DNA of 64,000 bases from Asticcacaulis sp. MM231. GTDB lineage: Bacteria; Pseudomonadota; Alphaproteobacteria; Caulobacterales; Caulobacteraceae. Position numbers and translations under genes: made by a program. The stretch spans positions 2,418,001 to 2,482,000 of the forward strand of contig NZ_OZ075108.1 in assembly GCF_964186625.1 (NCBI RefSeq), read 5' to 3'. The notes under the pieces were generated by a model. It was given only the letters and a program-made list of their open reading frames with translations, searched no databases and was not told the origin of the DNA. Shown here one piece after another: positions 1 to 8,160 of this stretch (position 1 is its first letter; each line of letters opens with the position of its first letter).

Positions 1-1
1 T

Positions 2-1018
2 GGTAACCTGCCGAACCGCGCCGATCAGATCAGCAAGCTGGCGGAGAAGCTCGGTAAAAATGGGCATCGCCTGAGTTTCTGCTACGAAGCTGGTCCTTGT
101 GGTTACGGCCTGCACCGGCAACTGACCGCCCTGGGCCATGAGTGCATTGTCGTTGCTCCCTCATTGATCCCGATGAAGGCCGGCGACCGCGTGAAGACCG
201 ACCGTCGTGATGCAGCGATGTTGGCCAAGCTGCACCGGGCCGGCGAGCTGACGGCGGTGTGGGTTCCGGACGCGGCCCATGAGGCGATGCGTGATCTGGT
301 AAGAGCTCGCGCTACGGCGGTTCGAGTGCTTGGTAAGGCGCGTCAGCACTTGCAAGGTTTCCTGCTGCGGCATGCACGTGTTTATGCCGGCAAGAGAGGC
401 TGGACCTTAGCCTACCGGCGTTGGCTGACCACGGTGCGCTTCGATCATCCCGCCCAGCAAGTGGTTCTGCAGGATTATATTCATGCCGTCACCGATGCTC
501 AGGTGCGTGTCGATCGGTTGACCAAGCAGATCGAGGATTTGGCGCCGCTATGGTCTATGGCGCCAGCGGTGGAGGCTGTGCAGGCGATGCGCGGCGTCGC
601 CTTCATCGTCGCCGTGACGGTCGTAGCCGAAGTCGGCGACTTCTCCCGTTTCAACAACCCGCGCCAATTGATGGCATATCTCGGCCTGGTGCCGTCGGAG
701 CATTCCAGCGGCACGACAGTCCGGCGGGGCAGCATCACCAAGGCCGGAAATGCTCTGGCTCGGCGAGCCCTGATAGAGGGCGCCTGGACTTATCGCATGC
801 AGGCTCGTGTTAGCCGCAAGCTACATGACCGTATCGAAAAACTGCCTCAGAGTATCCGCGATATTGCCTGGAAAGCCCAGGTCAGGCTTTGCGCACGCTA
901 TCGTCGGCTGACGGCATCTGGCAAACCCAAGGTCGTGGTCATCACCGCCATCGCCCGCGAAATGGTCGGCTTCCTATGGGCTATTGCTCGGCAAGTGGAG
1001 GCGAAACCGGCCGCCTGA
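2..1018 (+). CDS. IS110-family transposase, 5' end outside window
   Basis: Cut-and-paste type recombinase of the IS110 family, with an N-terminal DEDD RuvC-like domain and a C-terminal transposase_20 domain carrying the catalytic serine. The reading frame is open from base 2, so the start lies before the window. The first visible residues include the family motif YEAGPCGYGL, followed by KTDRRDA, the DEDD acidic region. The C-terminal part has MRGVAFIVA, the helix-hairpin-helix-like segment, then LMAYLGLVPSE and GNALARRALIEGAW, where the catalytic serine region (SEHSSG) lies. It ends normally with a TGA. Only the first few dozen residues should be missing, so the element could be functional. 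Family call is secure; the IS110 versus IS1111 subgroup is not settled. Confidence 0.9.
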   Translation, partial: GNLPNRADQISKLAEKLGKNGHRLSFCYEAGPCGYGLHRQLTALGHECIVVAPSLIPMKAGDRVKTDRRDAAMLAKLHRAGELTAVWVPDAAHEAMRDLVRARATAVRVLGKARQHLQGFLLRHARVYAGKRGWTLAYRRWLTTVRFDHPAQQVVLQDYIHAVTDAQVRVDRLTKQIEDLAPLWSMAPAVEAVQAMRGVAFIVAVTVVAEVGDFSRFNNPRQLMAYLGLVPSEHSSGTTVRRGSITKAGNALARRALIEGAWTYRMQARVSRKLHDRIEKLPQSIRDIAWKAQVRLCARYRRLTASGKPKVVVITAIAREMVGFLWAIARQVEAKPAA

Positions 1019-1293
1019 ACACACTGGCCAACTATATAGGTGCCCATGGCTGGAGGTGGGGCGCGGTGGGGAAACCTCGTGCCCTGCTATGAGCCGGCTT
1101 TGCCGACGCTCGCTCCTTAGACCGAGGCAGCCCCAAGACGAAACCACGGTCATGCGGTAACCAACCCGCGCATGAGAGCTTGCTCAACCGTCGTCTTCAG
1201 CCCCGCCTCCTGCCTTGGGCATCGCCAAAAATAAGCGTCTGGGCAGAACCAGAACCCTGACGCCTGCCCGAACCTATTGACAGCGAACATGAG
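1019..1293 (+). other. Non-coding 3' flank of the IS110-family element
   Basis: About 275 bases without a credible gene lie between the IS110 transposase stop and the left end of the IS1182-family element. The stretch is GC-rich and contains several short self-complementary blocks, for example GAGGT against ACCTC near 1051-1077. In IS110/IS1111 elements a structured guide (bridge or seeker) RNA is encoded in a non-coding flank, and in the IS1111 group this flank is 3' of the transposase. That such an RNA is here is an inference from position only. The outer end of the IS110 element could not be placed. Confidence 0.3.
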
Positions 1294-1309
1294 AGCAGTC
1301 TGTCGGATT
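1294..1309 (+). repeat. Left terminal inverted repeat of IS1182-family element
   Basis: Sixteen bases that match the reverse complement of 2603-2618 without mismatch. Confidence 0.85.
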
Positions 1310-1336
1310 TAGCCAAATCCGTGTATGTTTTTTGGC

Positions 1337-2562
1337 ATGGCAAATTTCAAGAATAGTGACCGTAGCCAAGCTTTTTTGCTTCCTCCCGATCTTCGGGATT
1401 GGTTGCCGGAAGACGATTTGGCGCATTTCGTGATCGCTGCCGCGGAGCGCGTCGACTTGTCGCTTTTCAAGATCAACGACCGCGGTTCGGGCAAAGCGCA
1501 ATACCATCCCCAGATGATGTTGGCGCTGTTGATCTATGGCTACGCCAATGGGATTTTTTCGTCTCGACGCCTTGAGCGAGCGACTTATCGGGACATCGGC
1601 GTTCGCTTTGTTGCGGCGAACACCCATCCGGATCACGATACGATCGCGGCGTTTCGGCGAGACAACCAGACAGCTTTCGAGCGGGCGTTTTTGCAGGTTT
1701 TGCTTATGGCGAAGGAGACGGGTCTGCTCAAGGTGGGCACCGTTTCGATCGATGGCACCAAGATCGACGCCCATGCCTCCAAAATCCGCTCTGTCCGGTA
1801 CGATCGCGCCCAGGTCTTGCGTGAAAAGCTTAAGGCCGACATTGCCGAACTGACGGCGAAGGCTGAAGCCGCCGACGCCTCCGATACGCCAGATCCGCAA
1901 GCCCTGCCTGCCGAAATTGTCCGTCGCGACGCGCTGAAGTCCAAGCTCGATGCCGCTTGCGAGAGGCTTGAGGCCCAAGCCAAAGAAGAGGCGGAGGCGG
2001 AGCGTGTGGCTTATGAAGCCAAGAAGGCCAAGTATGATGCCAAGCGCGGCCGGCGTGGCAATCCGCCTGTTCCCCCCGACGACGATGCGCCACCGCCTCC
2101 CGAACGGCAGACAAATCTGACGGATCCGGATTCGGCCCTCATGCGCAAATCCAAACATCACGAATACCGTCACGCCTATAATGCCCAGGCCGTTGTCTGC
2201 GCCGAAGGCACCCAGTTGATCCTCTCAACCGAAGTCTCGGTAACACCCTCAGACCAACCGACCTTCGTAGATACGATCCAGGCCATGCAGACCGGTATCG
2301 GCCTGCCGCCACAACTCCAAAGCCAGAGCGTCAAATCCTTGAACCGTGGAGGCTGAAAATGAAAGCAAAGCTGGAAACCGAAGACGCCAAAGCCAAATAC
2401 AAGCTCAGAAAGCAGACCCTAGAACCTGTCTTTGGAATCATCAAATCGGTCTTGAAGTTCAGGCAGTTCTCCCTGCGAGGACTGCAAAAGGTCAAAAGCG
2501 AGTGGAAGCTTATCGCCCTGGCATACAACTGCAAGCGAATGGATGCGCTCAAACCAGACTGA
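1337..2562 (+). pseudogene. IS1182-family transposase, deleted and frameshifted
   Basis: The N-terminal part (to about 2290) reads through the DUF772-type domain with motifs LPPDLRDWLPEDDLAHF and SIDGTKIDAHAS, then the charged spacer typical of this family and KHHEYRHAYNAQA. After IGLPPQ the frame becomes nonsense and stops at 2356. The C-terminal part resumes in another frame (about 2330-2562) with EPWRLKMKAKLETED and KQTLEPVFGIIKSV. About 90-100 residues expected between these blocks, including part of the DDE core, are missing. An out-of-frame internal deletion is the simplest explanation. The start at 1337 (MANFKN) is preferred over 1325 by family likeness. The protein cannot be active. 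Confidence 0.85.
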
Positions 2563-2602
2563 GACACCTAGTCACGGAAAAGGTCTGCCAAAGGCAAAGC
2601 CC

Positions 2603-2618
2603 AATCCGACAGACTGCT
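2603..2618 (-). repeat. Right terminal inverted repeat of IS1182-family element
   Basis: Perfect reverse complement of 1294-1309. Its last two bases are also the first two bases, on the plus strand, of the TAG stop codon of the adjacent minus-strand gene. Confidence 0.85.
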
Positions 2619-2943
2619 AGTCTCCGAAATCGAAGATATCGCCAAAGTCGAAGCCCTTTTTTTTCTTCTTGCGGCCATATTGATCATACTGACCTTGCGC
2701 TTCATGGCGCCGCCGGTCGTCGTCATCGTCACGGTCATCGCGGCGATAGCTGGGCTGCGGACGCGGCTGCGACGGCGGCGGCAGGGGAATATCGTTATCG
2801 GCCTGCGACAGGGTGATCAGCTTTTCCAGTTCGCCTCGATCGAGCCAGACGCCCTGGCACTGCGTACAGACATCGATCAGGATGCCCTCACGGATAACTT
2901 CACGGAAAGAGCCCTTACACACCGGGCAGATCAAGGCAGACAT
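2617..2943 (-). CDS. zf-TFIIB-type zinc ribbon protein
   Basis: Small protein of 108 residues with a zinc ribbon formed by C6-x2-C9 and C26-x2-C29, followed by GVWLDRGELEKL, the hallmark of the zf-TFIIB family. The middle is proline-rich and then strongly acidic/basic (RRDDRDDDDDRRR), and the tail is a lysine run plus FDFGDIFDFGD. The family is widespread in alphaproteobacteria and has no assigned function. The 3' end abuts an insertion sequence, but the tail still looks like the usual family C-terminus, so little or nothing seems lost. It stands alone, divergent from nothing and upstream of the carbonic anhydrase gene on the same strand. Confidence 0.8.
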   Translation of the reverse strand: MSALICPVCKGSFREVIREGILIDVCTQCQGVWLDRGELEKLITLSQADNDIPLPPPSQPRPQPSYRRDDRDDDDDRRRHEAQGQYDQYGRKKKKKGFDFGDIFDFGD

Positions 2944-3020
2944 GGATACTCCTCAGAAGGTTGCGTTACCTCTATGAGATTGGGTGCCAAACACCCTGAT
3001 CAAGTCCGATCACCGAAATG

Positions 3021-3554
3021 TCAGTTCTTTGTCAGATCGCGTTTGAAGCGTCGCCAGTTGTGCACATAGTGCGCCGCCGAGTGCGTCAGCTTACCGATCT
3101 GCTCCGGCGTCAGTTCGCGCACCACCCGCGCCGGCTGGCCGATCAGCAGCACGCCGTCCGGATACTCTTTCCCTTCCGGCACCAGCGCGCCCGCGCCGAC
3201 GATACTGTTCTTACCAATCCGGGCACGCGCCAGAATCACCGCGCCAATACCGATCAGGCTGTTATCGCCGATCTCGCAGCTATGGATCATCGCCTTGTGG
3301 CCCACCGTCACGTCCGCGCCGATGGTCAGGGGCAGGCCGTCATCGGAATGGAGCACGGCGCCATCCTGGATATTGGTGCGCGCGCCGATGGTGATAGGGT
3401 CGTTGTCGCCGCGGATCACCGCGCCGAACCATACGCTGACATCGTCGCCAAGCGTCACATCACCGATGATATCGGCACCTGGCGCGATCCAGTAACGGTC
3501 GTCTTCCGGCAATTTCGGGGTCTTCTGCCCCAGTCGGTACAGGCCCATCATCAA
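3021..3554 (-). CDS. Gamma-carbonic anhydrase family protein
   Basis: A 177-residue left-handed beta-helix protein built of hexapeptide repeats (for example VTLGDDVSVWFGAVIRGD and ITIGARTNIQDGAVLH). The three metal-binding histidines of the family are present as H69, H86 and H91 (motif VGHKAMIH). Family members are homotrimers that bind zinc or iron at subunit interfaces; some are carbonic anhydrases, others (YrdA/PaaY-like) are thioesterases or of unknown activity, so the substrate is not certain. Length is standard. It lies just upstream of the zinc-ribbon gene on the same strand, with a 77-base gap. Confidence 0.88.
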   Translation of the reverse strand: MMMGLYRLGQKTPKLPEDDRYWIAPGADIIGDVTLGDDVSVWFGAVIRGDNDPITIGARTNIQDGAVLHSDDGLPLTIGADVTVGHKAMIHSCEIGDNSLIGIGAVILARARIGKNSIVGAGALVPEGKEYPDGVLLIGQPARVVRELTPEQIGKLTHSAAHYVHNWRRFKRDLTKN

Positions 3555-3868
3555 ACTCCTCTACCCGCCCGCAGCCATGTCTGAAGCGTGTCGTCTTTAT
3601 TACGTTTTTGCGAAATTGTCACGGCGTCCGGTATTTTTAAGATATCGCTAACCATAGTAAACAAATCTGATACCGTCATCACAAGGGGTAGAATCAACAC
3701 CTCCCCTTGATGATCGGCATCAACAGGTCTTGGGTTTCACCCTCAGAGGTCAATGTGGCAATTCGGGTAGCGTTCTCGTCCCTTGCTTCACCTCCACCGC
3801 CCCTTTCGGGCGATGGCGCCTCTCCCCGCTGTTGCCGAAGCTTCCTCCCCAATCTGTATCCCCGCACC
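3555..3868 (+). other. Long leader or small-RNA region before phoH
   Basis: No credible gene in this 314-base stretch. It is AT-rich around 3600-3660 and could carry the phoH promoter there, then becomes C-rich and leads to a terminator-like hairpin. Whether a separate small RNA is made from here is unknown. Confidence 0.3.
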
Positions 3869-3900
3869 AAAGGCGAGCCATTTACGGCGTCGCCTTTTTT
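3869..3900 (+). terminator. Terminator-like hairpin just before the phoH ribosome site
   Basis: AAAGGCGA pairs with TCGCCTTT around a 13-base loop and is followed by a run of T, the form of an intrinsic terminator on the plus strand. There is no annotated plus-strand gene before it; only about 20 bases separate it from the phoH start. It could end a small RNA or act as an attenuator in the phoH leader. Confidence 0.55.
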
Positions 3901-3921
3901 CATGCTTTAAAGGAGCCCACC

Positions 3922-4713
3922 ATGACCAAGCGCGCCGCCAAACGTTTTGTACGCGAAGGCAATCTGGATGCCGAGCAATACGCCTCGGACAACAAGGTTC
4001 GCCGGCTGAATGTTCATGGTGCCGGTGTGAACAACGGCTGGTCTCCCATGGGGCCGGTCGCCAATTCGGCCGATGGTCCGCGTGACCAGTCCTATGTGAA
4101 GACCATCAAGCCGAAATCGGAGGGACAGGCCGCGCTGATGGCCGCCATCGACGATAAAAACCTCGTCCTGGCGCTTGGGCCAGCAGGCACCGGCAAGACC
4201 TATCTCGCCATCGCCAAGGCGGTCGAAGCGCTGGAAGCCGGCAAGGTCGGGCGCATCGTGCTGTCACGCCCCGCCGTCGAGGCCGGTGAATCGATCGGCT
4301 ATCTGCCAGGCGCCATGGAGGACAAGCTCGCCCCCTACCTGCGCCCGCTTTATGACGCATTGACAGATCGTCTCAGCATGAAGCGCGTCAAGGCGCTGAT
4401 GGCGGAAGGCCTGATCGAAATTGCCCCGGTCGGCTACATGCGCGGCCGCACGCTCAACAACGCCTTCGTGGTCATCGACGAGGCGCAGAACTGCACCTAT
4501 GTGCAGCTCAAGATGCTGCTGACACGTCTCGGCTGGAATTCGACCATGGTCGTCACCGGCGATCCGCACCAGTCCGACCTGCTGCCCGGTATTTCCGGCC
4601 TGGCCGATGTCGCCGATAAGTTCGAGGCAGTCGAAACCATCGAGGTCGTCCGCCTGAAGGACAAGGATATCGTGCGCCATCCGCTCGTGGCGCAGATGCT
4701 CGGCGTGCTGTAG
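3922..4713 (+). CDS. phoH: PhoH family ATPase
   Basis: A 263-residue P-loop ATPase of the PhoH family, related to the C-terminal half of superfamily 1 helicases and linked in other bacteria to RNA metabolism and phosphate stress. Walker A is GPAGTGKT at residues 86-93 and Walker B is VVIDEAQN at 183-190. The family block TGDPHQSDLLPG is present. The ATG at 3922 is chosen because AAAGGAG stands 7 bases before it; the frame is open further upstream but that part is non-coding in character. It is followed by a strong terminator at 4731, so it is a single-gene unit. A terminator-like hairpin lies directly ahead of its ribosome site. Confidence 0.9.
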   Translation: MTKRAAKRFVREGNLDAEQYASDNKVRRLNVHGAGVNNGWSPMGPVANSADGPRDQSYVKTIKPKSEGQAALMAAIDDKNLVLALGPAGTGKTYLAIAKAVEALEAGKVGRIVLSRPAVEAGESIGYLPGAMEDKLAPYLRPLYDALTDRLSMKRVKALMAEGLIEIAPVGYMRGRTLNNAFVVIDEAQNCTYVQLKMLLTRLGWNSTMVVTGDPHQSDLLPGISGLADVADKFEAVETIEVVRLKDKDIVRHPLVAQMLGVL

Positions 4714-4730
4714 GCGCAGCCGATCCGGGG

Positions 4731-4768
4731 AAAAAGGGCGGCAGCATCCCCTTCTGCCGCCCTTTTTT
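4731..4768. terminator. Strong intrinsic terminator after phoH
   Basis: GGGCGGCAG (4736-4744) pairs perfectly with CTGCCGCCC (4754-4762) and is flanked by five A and six T, so it can work in both directions. It ends phoH transcription. Confidence 0.88.
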
Positions 4769-4852
4769 ATGGCCTTATAAAGGCGCAAACCTGACATAGG
4801 CTATAAGGCCTGCAACGTGATCATTGGGCAGATATGTCACCTTTTGCGCAAA

Positions 4853-4886
4853 GAAAAGCCCCTTCCGCACAGGGCGGAAGGGGCGA
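4853..4886 (-). terminator. Terminator of the glycine-zipper gene
   Basis: GCCCCTTCCGC and its near complement GGCGGAAGGGGC form a GC-rich stem followed on the minus strand by CTTTTCTTT. It lies 25 bases after the stop of the minus-strand gene ending at 4911. Confidence 0.75.
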
Positions 4887-4910
4887 AAAGCACTTTGGCG
4901 ATGAGAGCCA

Positions 4911-5384
4911 TTAGCCCTTGTAGCGCAGGACCTTGCCCTTGGACGTGATGTAGTAATAGTTCATGCCCGCCGGACGATCTTCAAAGTAGACCACGCGGTG
5001 ATCAGGGCGTGCTGCGGGCTCATAAAAGCCCTTGTTATAAACATAATAGCTGGCATTGCGGCAGCGGACTTTTTCGTTGGAGTTCTTGCCAATCACATAA
5101 CCGGCCGCGCCACCAACCGCGCCGCCGATGACGGCCGACTTGGTCTTGTCGCCCTTTTTGCCGAGCAGGCCACCGGCCAGTGCACCGGCGGCAGCGCCGA
5201 TGGCGGCGTCCTTGCCGGCCAGGTCCGACTTCTTGACGTAGCAATAGCCGTCATAGCGGCCGTCAGCCACGTAGGGCTGAGGTTCGGCTGAGGCGGAAAC
5301 GGCCAGGCTGACGCCGGTGCAGAAGGTCATGGCGGCGGCTGCCAGCGCCAGGGCGGGCATTTTGAGGGTGGTGAAACGAGTCAT
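4911..5384 (-). CDS. Exported glycine-zipper protein
   Basis: A 157-residue protein with a signal peptide (about residues 1-30, ending ASA) and a glycine-zipper 2TM segment at about 60-95, GAAAGALAGGLLGKKGD followed by VIGGAVGGAAGYVIG. Two cysteines (CYVKK and VRCRN) flank the zipper and could form a disulfide. Such proteins sit in or at the outer membrane or periplasm; none has a well defined biochemical role. The start at 5384 is preferred because it begins the signal peptide and has GGAG ten bases upstream; the frame is open a little further. An AT-rich inverted repeat, AATTACGGTAATT at 5434-5446, lies in its promoter region. Confidence 0.8.
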   Translation of the reverse strand: MTRFTTLKMPALALAAAAMTFCTGVSLAVSASAEPQPYVADGRYDGYCYVKKSDLAGKDAAIGAAAGALAGGLLGKKGDKTKSAVIGGAVGGAAGYVIGKNSNEKVRCRNASYYVYNKGFYEPAARPDHRVVYFEDRPAGMNYYYITSKGKVLRYKG

Positions 5385-5613
5385 AATCTTAATCTCCGGA
5401 GCCGTATGGCTGTAAGGGCGCGATTTGGACAGCAATTACGGTAATTACATGACACAATTTCGCGTGCAAGACCACCATAGACAGCCTCACCTGAATGCAG
5501 GATGAAGGAAAAGCTTATACAACGCTTACATTTACAGGCGATTTGCTCACATGCCGCTTAGAAAAAATAAGTTAGCATCCCTCTGACCGCATCATGGCGG
5601 CAAGGGGAAACCT

Positions 5614-6599
5614 ATGTCGCTTGCCCAGACTGAACTTAAGGATCCCGCGCCTGAGCTTACAGCGCCAGATTCCCCTATCTTGCGTCCTGATGGCTGGCTC
5701 AGCGATTTTGAATGGCGCGACGGACGTATCCTGATCCGCAAGACCGGCATAAGGATCAGGCTCGATCCTCACGTCCTCCATGAGATTTTCAACTGGGCGC
5801 TCTATCTCGCGCTGCTCCACATCGTGGCGTTCGCCACGCACCTGACCGGACGGCCGCGACCGCGCCTGTGGTTTGCGCCGGATCGGCCGCGCCCGTGGTA
5901 TCTGGTGCGCGGGGCCGCCATGTGGAGCGGGATCGACCTGGCCAAACGCGCCCAGGATGCCGACGCCGCCATCTATTTCGACGACAGCACGACCGGAGAT
6001 GCGCCGCCCTCACTGGTCGCCAAACGTTTCAATCATGGCTGCACCGATATCTCCAAAAGCCACGTCGCGCGCGTATTTGAAGAAATCTTCGGCTATCCTC
6101 TGACAGTCGATCCTATGCTGATCGCAAGTGAAATAGTCGAGAAGCCGGAAAAGAATGGCGTGCATGGTGGCCGCATCGTCATGGCGCCCTGCCCGCCGCG
6201 TTGCGGCTTCGTGTATCAGCGCCTCATCGACACACGCGATCCTGACGGCTGCTGCCACTATCTGCGCACGCCTTGCGCCGGCGGTGAGGCGGTGCTGGTG
6301 TGGGTAAAGATCAAGACGCCGGAAGGCCGGTTCTCGATCCATAACCGCCGCGCTGCGCTGGCCGAGGTCGCCGATATCTACACGCCGCAGGAGCAGACGC
6401 TGATCCGGCAGTTCACGGCGCGCATGGGGCTCGATTGGGGCGGACTCGATATCCTTCGCGATCGCGGAGATGGCCGTATCACATCGTCGATGTCAACAAG
6501 ACCGACCTCGGCCCGCTGATCGCCCTGTCGTGGAGAGACAAAATCCGTTCGATGAACCGGCTGTCATCCGCATTGCGCCGTTTAGTGAGCCCGTCATAA
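5614..6599 (+). pseudogene. Conserved hypothetical, ATP-grasp-like tail, one-base frameshift
   Basis: The main frame runs 5614-6519 and then degenerates after LDILRDRGDGRI. Adding one T in the sequence ATC-ACATC near 6480 restores GRIYIVDVNKTDLGP and a natural end at 6599. The restored tail, with the acidic D-I-L-R-D and the D-V-N pair, resembles the metal-binding end of ATP-grasp enzymes, but the overall family is not one I can name. It has a cysteine-rich patch (APCPPRCG, GCCHYLRTPC). The protein would be about 328 residues. The break may be a sequencing error, since the restored tail reads cleanly to a stop. Confidence 0.6.
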
Positions 6600-6698
6600 A
6601 GACAATGCCTTACGACCTGTTTGCTTGTTGTCCCCGCCTTCCCGACATACCCCTTATCCGTGTTTCACTAGGTTGTGCATCCAATTCAGGGATGCACC

Positions 6699-7403
6699 AT
6701 GCTTGACACTATGAGCCGGCCAAAAACCCAAAACGAAAGCCAAAGCGCCAGTGATCGTTTTCAGGCCTTTATCCGCGATAAGGCCTTTATCCGCGATAAG
6801 GCCTTTCCCTGCGTCGGCGCGAAGTCAGCGCTGGCCCGTCATCAGATGAACATTATCGAGGCCGGTGATATCCGCTGCCCCCGCGATGACGCCACGGTCT
6901 ATGATAAGCTCAGCGAATTCGCCATCAATTTCAAGGCGCACCCCGATCTGTTCCAGACCTTCGTGGTCATCTTTGATACAAGGGACGCCCTGTCGGAAGA
7001 CAGCTTCGAGCGTGCGCTATGGTCACGCATCCAGGCGCTGCACGATATCGACGTCAAGCGTGGCTATCCTTACGATCCGCGCGTCAGCCCGGATGTGACC
7101 AGTCCGCAATTCTCGCTGAGCTTCGCCGGTGAGGCCTTCTATCTGGTGGGCCTGCACCCCGGTGCCAGCCGCCCGGCGCGGCGCTTCTTATCACCGGCGA
7201 TCGTGTTCAACGCCCATGACCAGTTTCAGCAACTGCGCGCCGACGGGCGCTATGAAACCTTGCGTGAGAACATCATCGGCCGCGATGTCGCCCTGGCCGG
7301 ATCACCCAACCCCATGCTGTCGCGTCATGGCGATAGTTCCGAAGCCGCGCAATACAGTGGCCGCCACGTCGAAGACGGCTGGCAATGCCCTTTCAAACCC
7401 TGA
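6699..7403 (+). CDS. YqcI/YcgG family protein
   Basis: A 234-residue member of the YqcI/YcgG family, recognised by FPCVGAKSAL near the start, the middle block SPDVTSPQFSLSFAGEAFYLVGLHPGAS with PARRF, and the end HVEDGWQCPF. The function of the family is unknown. The ATG at 6699 or 6711 is likely; a weak upstream ribosome site does not decide. The gene contains an in-frame 18-base tandem duplication that repeats AFIRDK close to the N-terminus. It ends 12 bases before a DUF1989 gene; these two families are often neighbours, so they probably form an operon and act in one pathway. Confidence 0.8.
   Translation: MLDTMSRPKTQNESQSASDRFQAFIRDKAFIRDKAFPCVGAKSALARHQMNIIEAGDIRCPRDDATVYDKLSEFAINFKAHPDLFQTFVVIFDTRDALSEDSFERALWSRIQALHDIDVKRGYPYDPRVSPDVTSPQFSLSFAGEAFYLVGLHPGASRPARRFLSPAIVFNAHDQFQQLRADGRYETLRENIIGRDVALAGSPNPMLSRHGDSSEAAQYSGRHVEDGWQCPFKP
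6763..6806 (+). repeat. In-frame 18-base tandem duplication
   Basis: AGGCCTTTATCCGCGATA occurs at 6763-6780 and again at 6781-6798 without change, followed by the first 8 bases of a third copy. It adds one extra AFIRDK unit to the YcgG-family protein. Confidence 0.9.
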
Positions 7404-7415
7404 TCAGGACAGCTT

Positions 7416-8000
7416 ATGACGAACATCATCTCCCCGCGCACCGGCGCCGCCTTCCGCCTCAACAAGGGCCAAAGACTGCGCGTGATTGATCCGCAGGGCG
7501 AACAGGTTTCCGACATGCTGGCCTTCAATGCCGCTGATACGGATGAGGTGATCTCGTCGGGGCGCACACTCGACTACGCGTCCAAGCTTTTCCTGACCAC
7601 CGGCGATCCGCTCTATTCCAATCGCAGCAACATCATGCTGCGGATTATAGAGGATAGGGTCGGTCGCCATGATTTCCTTTTGACGCCGTGCTCGAAGGAT
7701 ACCTTCCGCATCATCTATGGCGATAAGCACCCGCATCACGGCTGTTTTGGCAACCTGTCGCACGCTCTGGAGCCTTACGGCATCAAGCCAGACCAGATTC
7801 CGGTCGCCTTCAACATCTTCATGAACGTGCAGGTCAATGGCGAAAACGGTGCGCTTACGGTCGATCCGCCGCTCAGCAAGGCGGGCGATCATATTCTTTT
7901 TGAGGCCGATATGGACCTGATCGTGGCGCTGACCGCCTGCTCGGCCTTGCAGTCGAACAACTACGCCTTCAAGCCTATTCATTATGCCGTGGAGGGTTAA
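7416..8000 (+). CDS. DUF1989 (urea carboxylase-associated) family protein
   Basis: A 194-residue protein of the DUF1989 family, found as urea-carboxylase-associated proteins and in other settings. Signature segments are LNKGQRLRVIDPQGEQVSDM and YSNRSNIMLRI, then the block HGCFGNL and the CSALQSNNY end. Conserved histidine, cysteine and acidic residues suggest a metal-binding jelly-roll, but no reaction is established for this branch. Urea carboxylase genes are not nearby. It follows the YcgG-family gene by 12 bases in the same direction, so the two are likely co-expressed. Confidence 0.8.
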   Translation: MTNIISPRTGAAFRLNKGQRLRVIDPQGEQVSDMLAFNAADTDEVISSGRTLDYASKLFLTTGDPLYSNRSNIMLRIIEDRVGRHDFLLTPCSKDTFRIIYGDKHPHHGCFGNLSHALEPYGIKPDQIPVAFNIFMNVQVNGENGALTVDPPLSKAGDHILFEADMDLIVALTACSALQSNNYAFKPIHYAVEG

Positions 8001-8160
8001 GCGGCCGCAAAAGGGCGCTTTCCCCTACCGCAGGGGCAAAAAAATCCCTTAGAAAAAAGACAATTCATACGATTTTGAGGGTTTACCTGTAACAATTCGG
8101 CTATACCTTGCTGTAATATGGCAAGTCAGATTGCTGTGCCGTAACGGGAGCCCAAAACGT

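Larger units (their letters stand above)
1294..2618 (+). mobile_element. IS1182-family insertion sequence, internally deleted
   Basis: The element is bounded by perfect 16-bp terminal inverted repeats, AGCAGTCTGTCGGATT at 1294-1309 and its reverse complement at 2603-2618. It contains one transposase gene broken by an internal deletion. The right end lies against the 3' end of the minus-strand zinc-finger gene, whose TAG stop codon (2617-2619) takes two of its three bases from the element. I see no convincing target-site duplication: the four bases outside each end differ. The ends could still be mobilised in trans by an intact relative. Confidence 0.85.

Noticed and set aside
1274..2173. Long open frame (299 codons) opposite the IS1182 transposase
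   Set aside because: It lies wholly antisense to a clear transposase, has no family motif and arises from the codon bias of the real gene.
1286..2622. Target-site duplication of the IS1182-family element
   Set aside because: The bases just outside the two inverted repeats do not match beyond two positions, so no duplication is claimed.
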